The notes: generated by a model not told the origin, from the letters alone. A stretch of 13,675 nt of DNA from an uncultured Eubacteriales bacterium (GCA_900548285.1 URKE01000049.1:1-13675); one strand, 5' to 3'. Numbered from the stretch's first letter, positions 5,750-13,212 are shown. Numbers and translations: made by a program.

Positions 5750-6635
5750 AAGATTCAGTCAATAATTTTTCAAATTCTTTGGCGGCGACGGATAAGGAAA
5801 AATCGGCGCGTTTTATAAGGCAAACTTCGCGCGGGGCAATTGTTTCTTTCGTTTCGAGCCTGAAAACTTCGCCGTTTGCGATTTCCTTTTCGGCAAACGA
5901 AGCGGGGATAAATCCTATCCCTAAATTGTTCTGAACGATCGGCAGAATCTGATTTGACGTTGAAACTTCGATGTCCGGCAAAAATTCGAGCCCGTATTTT
6001 CCGAATATTTTTCTGTAATATTCGTAAGTTTTGCTTGTTTTGTTAAGGCTGACGATACAGTGTTTCGTAAGCTCTTCCAGCCTTACTTTTTCACCCGCGA
6101 GATATTTGTATCTTTCCCCGCAAACGACGATATCCTGAAATTTCTTTATCGGAACGGATTTCAGGGAGTTATCGAGGTCGAAAGGCGTTGCGATAAGCAC
6201 GAAATCCACCGCCTGATTTTTAACCGCGCCGATAGCCTGAGCGTTGGTAAGGTTGATAAGATTGAATTTGATTTTAGGGTATAAAGAGTGAAACTTGCAA
6301 AGCGCGGAAAGCAGAACTTCGTGCAGGGCGGTTTCCGAAACGCCTATTCTTAAAATTCCCTCTTCGAAACCGTTATAACGCGAAAGTTCTTCCTCTGCGG
6401 CGGCGATCTGTTCATATGCGATAGAAACTCTCCTATATAGTTTTTCGCCCTCGGGGGTCAGCGTAACGCCTTTGTTAGAGCGCGTGAACAACACGCACCC
6501 GAGATCCCGTTCGAGATTTTTTATCGCCCTCGTAACGTTGGGTTGTTCGGAGTATAACGCCTCCGCCGCGGCGGTGATATTGCCGTATTTCGCTACGAAA
6601 TAAAAGGTTTTATAGTTTTCGAAATTAGTGTTCAC
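5748..6635 (-). CDS. LysR-type transcriptional regulator
   Basis: A 295-residue LTTR. The N-terminal winged helix-turn-helix (about 3-65) reads FYFVAKYGNITAAAEAL, then NVTRAIKNLERDLGCVLF and a VTLTPEG wing. A linker helix (about 65-90) and the periplasmic-binding-like effector domain (about 92-290; ILRIGVSETA, LGIGFIPASF) follow. I chose GTG 6635 because GGAG (6646-6649, minus strand) lies 10 bases upstream and the protein then starts exactly at the usual LTTR N-terminus; an in-frame TTG at 6656 adds seven residues but has no ribosome binding site. It is divergent from the DUF1275 gene with 110 bases between them, the standard arrangement for an LTTR controlling its neighbour and itself. The effector is unknown. 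By position it could influence the ATP synthase operon behind DUF1275. Confidence 0.93.
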   Translation of the reverse strand: MNTNFENYKTFYFVAKYGNITAAAEALYSEQPNVTRAIKNLERDLGCVLFTRSNKGVTLTPEGEKLYRRVSIAYEQIAAAEEELSRYNGFEEGILRIGVSETALHEVLLSALCKFHSLYPKIKFNLINLTNAQAIGAVKNQAVDFVLIATPFDLDNSLKSVPIKKFQDIVVCGERYKYLAGEKVRLEELTKHCIVSLNKTSKTYEYYRKIFGKYGLEFLPDIEVSTSNQILPIVQNNLGIGFIPASFAEKEIANGEVFRLETKETIAPREVCLIKRADFSLSVAAKEFEKLLTES

Positions 6636-6671
6636 TTTGACTTTTCTCCATATCAAAAATAAATGGCAAGC

Positions 6672-6699
6672 ATTATAAATATATATTTTACAGATATCT
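6672..6699. promoter_or_regulatory. LysR promoter -10 and candidate LTTR operator
   Basis: On the minus strand TATAAT (6672-6677) is a consensus -10 about 30 bases before the LysR start, without a recognisable -35. Overlapping it are two perfect palindromes, AAATATATATTT (6677-6688) and AGATATCT (6692-6699). The first covers the -35 of the divergent promoter and the second lies in its spacer. LTTRs bind AT-rich dyads of T-N11-A form in such intergenic regions; assignment of this site is inference. Confidence 0.4.
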
Positions 6700-6715
6700 A
6701 CGAAAGGATTATACT
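6687..6715 (+). promoter_or_regulatory. Promoter of DUF1275 gene and possibly the atp operon
   Basis: TTTACA (6687-6692), a 17-base spacer, then TATACT (6710-6715). Transcription should begin near 6722, downstream of ATG 6719, which rules out that ATG and supports ATG 6746. No promoter fits between DUF1275 and atpB, so this may be the main promoter for all eight genes to 13619. Confidence 0.65.
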
Positions 6716-6745
6716 GTAATGCGTAAGAAATGTCAAGGAAGTTTT

Positions 6746-7477
6746 ATGAAAAAGACAAAAAACAAAATTTCGCAATCTATGCTAATGCTCGTATTCATTA
6801 TAATATCGGGCGGATTGCAGGACGCTTATTCTTATTTTTGCCGCGACGGCGTTTTTGCGAACGCGCAGACGGGGAATATAGTGTTTTTAAGCGTTAATCT
6901 GGTAAACGGAGATATGGCGGGCGTACTGAAATACCTCGTTCCCGTAGCGTTTTTTGCGTTCGGAGCGATTCTCGCAAAAACTCTCTTTTTCCTGTTCGAC
7001 AAAAGAAAAGTATTCTGGAAAGAGGTTGTTCTGCTTGTCGAATCGGTTACGCTGTTTGCGGTCGGGTTTATGCCGCAAAGTATGAATCTGTACGCCAATG
7101 CTCTCGTATCTCTCGCTTGCGCGATGCAGGTGCTTTCGTTCGACCGGATTTACGGCAACGATTTCGCAAGCACGATGTGTATCGGAAATATCGTCCGTAT
7201 GTCGGGTTCGCTCGTTACGGCGATCGCAAAAAAAGATAAATCGGCATTAAAGCGTTTCGGATTGTATCTCGCAGTCGTCGCGATATTCGCCGTCGGAGCG
7301 GGCGCGGGGTATCTTCTGCAGAAAGCTTTCGGAAACTATGCGATTATGTTTTCCGCCGCGCTTACGTTTATAGCGTCGCTCGCGTTTATCGGTAAAGAAA
7401 ACGCCGATAAAGAGAACGGGGCGGAAACGGGGAAAGCGGAAGCCGAAAAATCGGATACAGACGAGGTGAACTTATGA
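6746..7477 (+). CDS. DUF1275 / YoaK-family membrane protein
   Basis: A 243-residue integral membrane protein with about six hydrophobic segments. The family signature is at the N-terminus: GGLQDAYSYF, then GVFANAQTGNIVFLSV (residues 22-50), matching the G-hxDA...sxxTGN pattern of DUF1275. A second MCIGNIVRMSGSL resembles the family's internal repeat. The C-terminus ends in about 30 charged, presumably cytoplasmic residues. ATG 6746 has AAGGA 6 bases upstream and lies downstream of the predicted transcription start; ATG 6719 does not. The stop overlaps atpB by ATGA. Family members have no established biochemical role. The position, where atpI normally precedes atpB, suggests but does not show a link to ATP synthase assembly or membrane energetics. 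Confidence 0.88.
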   Translation: MKKTKNKISQSMLMLVFIIISGGLQDAYSYFCRDGVFANAQTGNIVFLSVNLVNGDMAGVLKYLVPVAFFAFGAILAKTLFFLFDKRKVFWKEVVLLVESVTLFAVGFMPQSMNLYANALVSLACAMQVLSFDRIYGNDFASTMCIGNIVRMSGSLVTAIAKKDKSALKRFGLYLAVVAIFAVGAGAGYLLQKAFGNYAIMFSAALTFIASLAFIGKENADKENGAETGKAEAEKSDTDEVNL

Positions 7478-8307
7478 AAAAGAAAAAAATAATCGTTCTC
7501 GTCACGGGGCTTATAATCATAGCCGCGCTTCTTGTAGGGATATTCCTTATCCCCGCGAAAGAAAACGGCGAGAGTATAAACGGAACCATGCGCGACGAGG
7601 TTCTGCACGAAACGAATAAGATAAATCTTTTCGGGCTTGAAGTAAATCCCGGACTTATTTCCGCATTTACGGTAACGGGCGTGATATTTGTCTTTTCGCT
7701 TATCGTAAGGATTTTCGTTATCCCGAAATTCACTTACGTTCCGAAAAAATTCCAGCTCGTTTTAGAAACCGCGGTCGGTACTTTCGACGATATGGCAAAG
7801 AGCAGCAGTCCCGGCAGAAACAAATTTCTGGGAGCGTACATTTTTACGGCAGCCGCCTATATATTCATAGGAACGCTGTTCGAGCTTCTGGGACTTCAGG
7901 CTGTAACGACACTTAACCGTTCGGTTTCGCTTCCCGCGCCGCTTGCGGATATAAACGGTGCGATAACGATGGGTTGTGTATCGTACCTCGTGATTCTGGG
8001 CGGGGGAATAGTTTCCAACGGTATCAAAGGAGTAGGGAAAACTTTAAAAGATTTCTCGCTGCCCATATCTATGAGCTTTCGTCTGTTCGGCGCGCTTTTG
8101 TCGGGTGCGCTCGTAACCGAGCTTGTGTATTATTTCTCGGCGTTGTCGTTCGTCCTGCCCGTCGTGGTCGGCGTTATGTTCACGCTTTTGCACGCGCTCA
8201 TTCAGGCTTACGTTTTAACGATGCTAACCTCTCTTTTCTACGGAGAAGTTTCGGAAAAGAAAATGATAAATATAAAAAATAAGAAAGAGGTAATAAAAAA
8301 TGCTTAA
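7474..8307 (+). CDS. atpB: F-type ATP synthase F0 subunit a
   Basis: A 277-residue membrane subunit forming the ion half-channels against the c-ring. The essential arginine is Arg203 in SMSFRLFGALLSG, and the LIQAYVLTMLTSLF helix (242-255) with Gln244 corresponds to the E. coli Gln252 region. PLADINGAIT (156-165) matches the conserved DxN segment. Residues 6-26 form an extra hydrophobic helix or signal anchor. Usual partners are altered: the Asn (E. coli 214) and Glu (219) that follow Arg in RLFGNxxxGE are Ala207 and Ala212, while Glu216 and His240 lie about one helical turn further on. GAGGTG is 6 bases before ATG. It overlaps DUF1275 by 4 nt and atpE by 8 nt. Identity is secure despite divergence. 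Confidence 0.93.
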   Translation: MKKKKIIVLVTGLIIIAALLVGIFLIPAKENGESINGTMRDEVLHETNKINLFGLEVNPGLISAFTVTGVIFVFSLIVRIFVIPKFTYVPKKFQLVLETAVGTFDDMAKSSSPGRNKFLGAYIFTAAAYIFIGTLFELLGLQAVTTLNRSVSLPAPLADINGAITMGCVSYLVILGGGIVSNGIKGVGKTLKDFSLPISMSFRLFGALLSGALVTELVYYFSALSFVLPVVVGVMFTLLHALIQAYVLTMLTSLFYGEVSEKKMINIKNKKEVIKNA

Positions 8308-8716
8308 AATTTTCAAACGTGTTTCATTGATTCTTTGCGCCGTTGCGCTTTTGACCGTTATCGCCGTTCCCGCGGTGGAATCCGTTGCGTATGCTACAAA
8401 TAACGAACAAGCCGAAGCGGTGACTTATGCGGAAAACGAAGTTGTAATCCCGGCAGAAACCGAAACGTCGGCTACGGAAAATCGGGACAATTCTAAAGGA
8501 AGCAAAGCAATAGCCGCGGGTATCTGCGTTGGTCTTGCGGCTGCGCTCGGCGCGCTTGCAATGGGTATTGCGATAGCTAAGTCCAACGAAGCGATCGCCC
8601 GTCAGCCCGAAGCGACTTCGCAGATAAAATCGGGTCTTATGCTCGGTCTGGTATTCATAGAAACGGCAATAATTTACGCGCTTATAGTTGCAATCCTCGT
8701 CATATTCGTATTGTAA
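8300..8716 (+). CDS. atpE: F-type ATP synthase subunit c with signal peptide and linker
   Basis: At 138 residues this is far longer than the usual 70-90. The c hairpin is in the C-terminal half: helix 1 about 69-98, the polar loop ARQPE (100-104), and helix 2 about 110-138 with the ion-binding Glu121 in GLVFIETAIIY. Residues 1-32 look like a signal peptide (KIFKR, hydrophobic 9-25, AYA before Thr33), followed by a ~36-residue acidic Ser/Thr/Glu-rich linker. Helix 1 has Ala81, Leu83, Ala85, Ala87 and Gly89 where the GxGxGxGxG motif is usual, and Met88 where Na+-coupled rings have Gln. Thr122 and Tyr126 match the Na+-type Ser66 and Tyr70. The missing Gln favours protons, but the ion is not settled. 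GAAAGAGG precedes the start; overlap with atpB is 8 nt. Confidence 0.93.
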   Translation: MLKIFKRVSLILCAVALLTVIAVPAVESVAYATNNEQAEAVTYAENEVVIPAETETSATENRDNSKGSKAIAAGICVGLAAALGALAMGIAIAKSNEAIARQPEATSQIKSGLMLGLVFIETAIIYALIVAILVIFVL

Positions 8717-8726
8717 GGTGAAAGTT

Positions 8727-9221
8727 ATGTATAATCTCCTTTTAAGCGGAATCCCGCTGAATATAGACTGGCGGCAGATACTTCTGCATTTGCTTAACCT
8801 CGTCATTCTCTTTCTTATCCTTTATTTTTTGCTTTATAACCCCGTGAAGAAATTTATGGAAAAACGCAAAAAATATTACGAAGAACAGGACGAGCGCAGC
8901 AAAGCGACCCTTGCCGCGGCAGAAAAGAAAAAAGAGACTTACGACGAGCTTTTAAGCAAAGTCGACGAAGAAACTGCGGAAAAGAAACGCCTTATAATAG
9001 CCGACGCGAGAGCGGAAAGCGAAAGGATTTTAAAGTCCGCCGAAGAGGACGCTTCCGACACGCTGAAAAAGGCGAATATAAAAGCGGAAGAGGTAAAAAA
9101 GCGCGCCGAAGAACAGGCGAAAGAAGAACTTTCGGATGTTATAACGAAAGCCGCGAAAGAGAAAATCGAGGCGGCTTGCTCGGTGGACGGATTTATATCG
9201 GAGAATATAAAAAATGGCTGA
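8727..9221 (+). CDS. atpF: F-type ATP synthase F0 subunit b
   Basis: A 164-residue peripheral-stalk subunit with one N-terminal membrane helix (about 17-38; LLHLLNLVILFLILYFLLY, then NPVKKFMEKRK), followed by a long charged coiled coil rich in Glu, Lys and Ala to about residue 150. ATG 8727 has AAGGTG 6 bases upstream; the open frame extends to ATG 8688, inside atpE, but that lacks a ribosome binding site and would add 13 atypical polar residues. The C-terminus (SVDGFISENIKNG) would normally meet the delta C-terminal domain, which here is part of alpha. The gap after atpE is 10 nt; overlap with atpA is 8 nt. There is a single b gene, so a b2 homodimer is expected. Confidence 0.93.
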   Translation: MYNLLLSGIPLNIDWRQILLHLLNLVILFLILYFLLYNPVKKFMEKRKKYYEEQDERSKATLAAAEKKKETYDELLSKVDEETAEKKRLIIADARAESERILKSAEEDASDTLKKANIKAEEVKKRAEEQAKEELSDVITKAAKEKIEAACSVDGFISENIKNG

Positions 9222-10944
9222 TAATCGTGTTATAGGCGAGTTTTTGTCCGTTAATGAACCGACGGCGGAAGAAAAAATCAAGCTCGCCGAATTCTTTCGG
9301 ACAAAGCTCGATCGCCCCGTCGATATCGTGTGGGTTAAGGACGAAAGCGTAAAAAAAGGCTTCGTTCTGAAAATTCTTAACGAGGTCTACGACAACACAC
9401 CCGAAGGACTTTTAAGAAGCCTTAAAACGGCGATCGACGAAACGGATAAAAGCGGCGATTACATCTCGCTCGTGAAAGAAACGGTCGGAAAATGGAAGCC
9501 GCGCGCTTTGCCCGAGGAAATAGGCAAGGTTTGTTCGGTTGCCGACGGCGTTGCCGAAATCGAGGGGCTCAGCGGCGTTAAATACGGCGATATCCTCGTT
9601 TTCGAAGGTGGCGAAAAAGGACTTGCGCTCGACCTTTCCGAAAAGAAAACGGGTTGCGTTCTTTTCGACGGCGACAACATAGTCGCGGGCGAAAACGTTT
9701 ATAAAACGGGCAAAACGGCGGGAATCCCCGTGTCCGAAGAAATAATAGGAAGAGTAGTGAACGCGCTCGGCGAACCCATAGACGGGAAAGGTTCTTTTGC
9801 GGCAAACAAATATATGCCGATCGAAAGTCCCGCGCCCGCCATTATAGACAGAAGCCCCGTAAATAAACCGCTTAAAACGGGTATTTTAACAATTGACGCG
9901 ATGTTCCCAGTCGGTAAAGGTCAGCGTGAACTCATAATCGGCGACCGTCAGACGGGAAAAACGAGCGTCGCAACCGATACGATACTCAATCAAAAAGGCA
10001 AAAACGTCATCTGCGTTTACTGCGCGATCGGACAGAAAGCAAGCACGGTGAAGAGAACAGTAAAAATGTTCGAAGAAAGCGGCGCGCTCGATTACACCGT
10101 CGTTGTGTTTTCCGCCGCGTCCGATTCGGCTTCGCTTCAATATATCTCTCCGTTTTCGGCTTGCGCCATCGCCGAATACTTTATGAACGAAGGGAAAGAC
10201 GTTCTTATCGTTTACGACGATCTTAGCAAACACGCCGTGGCTTACAGAACTCTTTCTCTTCTTCTCGGCAGAAGCCCGGGGCGTGAAGCTTATCCCGGCG
10301 ATATATTCTATCTCCATTCGAGACTTTTAGAGCGCTCGGCTCATTTAAGCGAGAAAAAAGGCGGCGGAAGTATGACCGCGCTCCCGATTGTCGAAACGCT
10401 CGGCGGAGATATTTCCGCTTATATTCCGACAAACGTAATTTCCATAACCGACGGACAGTTGTTCCTCGAAAGCGAGTTGTTTTTGTCGGGACAACGCCCC
10501 GCGGTGAACGTCGGTCTTTCCGTTTCGAGAGTCGGAGGAAGCGCGCAGACTAAAGCTATGAAAAAGGCGGTCGGCTCGCTTCGTCTCGAGCTAGCGCAGT
10601 ACCGCGAAATGAAAACGTTCGCTCAGTTCTCAGGCGATCTTGACGAGTCGGTGAAACGCCAGTTCGAATTCGGCAGAGCGCTTACCGAAATTCTCGTGCA
10701 ACCGCTTCAGAAACCTTATCGCGAATGGGAAGAGATAGTAATTCTTGTCGTATCGCTCGCTAAAATCACGACGGGTCTCGGCGTGAAAGAAATACGTCCG
10801 TTTTTCGGCAGGTTTTTACCTTATTTCGAAGAATGTCGCGTCGACGTGATATCGAATATCGAAAACGGCAAAACGCTGTCCGACGACGATAAGGAAATAA
10901 TCGTTTCGGAAGCGAAAAAGTTTTTATCCGAAAACAATGTCTGA
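9214..10944 (+). CDS. atpA: Fusion: delta C-terminal domain + F1 subunit alpha
   Basis: At 576 residues this is about 70 longer than usual alpha. Residues 3-75 align with the C-terminal (stalk-binding) domain of delta/OSCP: NRV at the start, a KLDRPVDI strand, KDESVKKGFVLKI where delta has DxSxxxGxxxRx, then VYDN and GLLRSL where it has VIDGSVRxRLxxL. After a short linker (about 75-80), alpha begins with its own N-terminal helix (DYISLVKETVGKW), at the same spacing to the GKVCSVADGV strand as in E. coli alpha. Walker A GDRQTGKTS is 243-251 and LIVYDD is 331-336; the arginine finger is Arg439 in SRVGGSAQTK. The delta N-terminal helical domain and any separate atpH are absent from the operon. 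GGAG precedes the start by 10 nt. Overlaps: b 8 nt, gamma 8 nt. Confidence 0.95.
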   Translation: MADNRVIGEFLSVNEPTAEEKIKLAEFFRTKLDRPVDIVWVKDESVKKGFVLKILNEVYDNTPEGLLRSLKTAIDETDKSGDYISLVKETVGKWKPRALPEEIGKVCSVADGVAEIEGLSGVKYGDILVFEGGEKGLALDLSEKKTGCVLFDGDNIVAGENVYKTGKTAGIPVSEEIIGRVVNALGEPIDGKGSFAANKYMPIESPAPAIIDRSPVNKPLKTGILTIDAMFPVGKGQRELIIGDRQTGKTSVATDTILNQKGKNVICVYCAIGQKASTVKRTVKMFEESGALDYTVVVFSAASDSASLQYISPFSACAIAEYFMNEGKDVLIVYDDLSKHAVAYRTLSLLLGRSPGREAYPGDIFYLHSRLLERSAHLSEKKGGGSMTALPIVETLGGDISAYIPTNVISITDGQLFLESELFLSGQRPAVNVGLSVSRVGGSAQTKAMKKAVGSLRLELAQYREMKTFAQFSGDLDESVKRQFEFGRALTEILVQPLQKPYREWEEIVILVVSLAKITTGLGVKEIRPFFGRFLPYFEECRVDVISNIENGKTLSDDDKEIIVSEAKKFLSENNV

Positions 10945-11815
10945 AATCAACGAAATCAAAAACAGAATAAAAGGTGTTACGGCAACGCAGAAAATCACTA
11001 ACGCGTTGTATCTCATTTCTTCCGCAAAGGTAAGAAAAGCGCGGGAGGAACTCGAAAAAACATCGCCTTATTTCAGAGGGATAAGAAAAGAAATAAAATC
11101 CATTTTCAAAACGGTGGATCATATCGAAAGCAAGTATTTTTATCCCGAAAACGACCATATGCAAGACGCGGCTTGCGGCTATCTCGTAATCACGGCGGAC
11201 AAAGGAATGGCGGGCGCGTATAACCATAACATTATAAAACGCGTGGAAAACGAAATAAAAAAGCACGAAAATTCCAAACTTTTCGTCGTGGGTGATCTGG
11301 GCAGAGAATACCTTTCGGCGAAAGGATATAACGTAGCCGAAGATTTTTCTTTCGAGGCTCTCCGTCCGACGCTCGCCGTGGCGAGAAAAATCGCGGATAT
11401 TCTCCTCGATGGGTTTGTCAACGGCGATTATTCGAAACTGTTTATTCTGTACACAGATATGGCGGACGGCGGAATAATAATCAAATCGACGAGAATACTT
11501 CCTTTCCACACCGCGGAATTCATAGCGGAAAAAGATAAAATCAAAGAGGAATTCGAATTCGTGCCTTCGCGCGAGGTGGTTCTGGATAACCTCGTTCCGA
11601 GTTATGTATGCGGTTATGTGTACAGTTCGCTCGTGGACAGTTATTGCGTCGAGCAGAACGCAAGGCTTGTCGCAATGAAATCCGCAAGCGACAACGCAAG
11701 TTCGATTTTGTCGGATTTAAGCCGCGAGTTTAACCACGCAAGACAGAACGAAATCACGACGGAAATCACGGAAGTGTCTTCGGGCGCGAAATTTCAACGG
11801 AGTAAGAAAAAATGA
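10937..11815 (+). CDS. atpG: F-type ATP synthase F1 subunit gamma
   Basis: The 292-residue rotor shaft that turns inside alpha3beta3 and couples the c-ring to catalysis. The N-terminal helix (about 2-57) has IKNRIKGVTATQKITNALYL and SAKVRKA, typical of gamma. The Rossmann-like domain includes ITADKGMAGAYN (85-96; usually SDKGLCGxxN). The C-terminal helix has EQNARLVAMKSASDNA (239-254) and ends RQNEITTEITEVSSGA (269-284), both diagnostic. The start codon overlaps the end of alpha (ATGTCTGA, 8 nt) and has no clear Shine-Dalgarno, so translation probably depends on ribosomes finishing alpha. It overlaps atpD by ATGA. Length is normal and nothing is missing. Confidence 0.95.
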   Translation: MSEINEIKNRIKGVTATQKITNALYLISSAKVRKAREELEKTSPYFRGIRKEIKSIFKTVDHIESKYFYPENDHMQDAACGYLVITADKGMAGAYNHNIIKRVENEIKKHENSKLFVVGDLGREYLSAKGYNVAEDFSFEALRPTLAVARKIADILLDGFVNGDYSKLFILYTDMADGGIIIKSTRILPFHTAEFIAEKDKIKEEFEFVPSREVVLDNLVPSYVCGYVYSSLVDSYCVEQNARLVAMKSASDNASSILSDLSREFNHARQNEITTEITEVSSGAKFQRSKKK

Positions 11816-13212
11816 CGGGTAAAATAACAAAAATCAACGGATCGGTCATAGAAGCGACGTTCGAAGAGGGAACTCTCCCGAAAATAGACGCCGCATTAAA
11901 AATAACGACCGACGGAAAAATAAAATACGCCGAAATTGCGGCGCACGTAAACGAACGCACGGTAAAAGCCGTAATGCTTTCCGAAAGCGAAGGGTTGTTC
12001 GTGGGGCAGAGCGTCGAGGCTCTCGAAAACGGTATAACCGTTCCCGTCGGCAAAGAAGTTCTGGGAAGAATGTTCGATGTTTTCGGCGACACGATAGACG
12101 GCGAGCCGCCGCTTTCCGAAAATATCGAGCGCGCGAGTATTCACAGAAAACCGCCGAAATTCGTTTCGTTGTCTCCGTCCACGGAAATTCTCGAAACCGG
12201 CATAAAAGTCATAGACCTTATCGCGCCTTACGCAAAAGGCGGAAAAATCGGTCTGTTCGGCGGCGCAGGCGTAGGCAAAACCGTTCTTATTCAGGAACTT
12301 ATTCATAACATCGCAATGGTTCACGGCGGTTATTCGGTTTTCGCGGGCGTCGGAGAACGTTCGAGAGAGGGTAACGAGCTTTTCGGAGAAATGAAAGAAA
12401 GCGGCGTTTTCGATAAAACCGCGCTCGTTTTCGGGCAGATGAACGAAGCTCCCGGCGTAAGACAAAGAGTGGCTTTTTCGGGTCTTACGATGGCGGAGTA
12501 TTTCAGAGACAAGGAACATAAAGACGTACTCTTTTTCATTGATAATATTTTCCGTTACGTTCAGGCGGGCAGCGAAGTTTCTGCGCTTCTCGGAAGAATG
12601 CCTTCGGCGGTCGGCTATCAGCCCACGCTTGCGGAAGAAACGGGTAAACTCGAGGAACGCATTACTTCCACGGAAAACGGATCGATAACTTCCGTACAAG
12701 CCGTTTACGTCCCTGCGGACGACCTTACCGACCCCGCTCCCGCAACAACGTTCACACACCTCGACGCAACGACTGTTCTGTCGAGAAAAATCGCCGAGCA
12801 GGGAATTTATCCCGCCGTCGACCCGCTCGAATCCGCGTCGAGAAACCTCGAAGCCGATATCGTCGGAGAAAGGCATTACCGCGTTGCGATGAAAGTCAAA
12901 GAAACGCTTGAAAAATATAAAGAATTGCAGGATATAATCGCGATTCTCGGTATGGAAGAGCTTTCCGAGGAAGACAAGAAAAGCGTTTATCGCGCGAGAA
13001 AAATTCAGAAATTCCTGTCGCAACCCACGCACGTCGCCGAAAGATTTTCTGGGCTTAAAGGCGTGTATGTAAAACTCGAAGACACGATCGACGGGTTTGA
13101 AAAAATCGTAAACGGCGAAGTCGACGATTTGCCCGAAAACGCGTTTTTCAACGTCGGAACGATAGCGGACGTTTACGAAAAAGCCGAAAAAATCAGGAAA
13201 GGTGAAATCTGA
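11812..13212 (+). CDS. atpD: F-type ATP synthase F1 subunit beta (catalytic)
   Basis: The 466-residue catalytic subunit, of normal length. Walker A GGAGVGKT is 150-157, with Lys156 and Thr157. The catalytic glutamate is Glu182 in GERSREGNEL. Walker B is LFFIDNIFRY, with Asp244. VSALLGRMPSAVGYQPTLA (256-274), apart from small changes, and DLTDPAPATTFTHLDATTVLS (about 304-324) are near-invariant beta segments. The DELSEED lever is MEELSEED (381-388). The active site is complete, so the enzyme should hydrolyse or make ATP. GGAG is 9 bases before the ATG, which overlaps the gamma stop as ATGA. It overlaps atpC by one base. Confidence 0.98.
   Translation: MTGKITKINGSVIEATFEEGTLPKIDAALKITTDGKIKYAEIAAHVNERTVKAVMLSESEGLFVGQSVEALENGITVPVGKEVLGRMFDVFGDTIDGEPPLSENIERASIHRKPPKFVSLSPSTEILETGIKVIDLIAPYAKGGKIGLFGGAGVGKTVLIQELIHNIAMVHGGYSVFAGVGERSREGNELFGEMKESGVFDKTALVFGQMNEAPGVRQRVAFSGLTMAEYFRDKEHKDVLFFIDNIFRYVQAGSEVSALLGRMPSAVGYQPTLAEETGKLEERITSTENGSITSVQAVYVPADDLTDPAPATTFTHLDATTVLSRKIAEQGIYPAVDPLESASRNLEADIVGERHYRVAMKVKETLEKYKELQDIIAILGMEELSEEDKKSVYRARKIQKFLSQPTHVAERFSGLKGVYVKLEDTIDGFEKIVNGEVDDLPENAFFNVGTIADVYEKAEKIRKGEI

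Noticed and set aside
6719..6745. ATG 6719 as the start of the DUF1275 gene
   Set aside because: It precedes the transcription start predicted from the promoter at 6687-6715 and has a poorly spaced ribosome binding site; ATG 6746 has AAGGA six bases upstream.
8688..8726. ATG 8688 as the start of subunit b
   Set aside because: It lies inside atpE without a ribosome binding site and adds an atypical polar leader; ATG 8727 has AAGGTG and gives a standard b N-terminus.
10766..11509. Minus-strand frame of 247 codons across alpha/gamma
   Set aside because: Shadow of two overlapping conserved genes; no ribosome binding site or motif.
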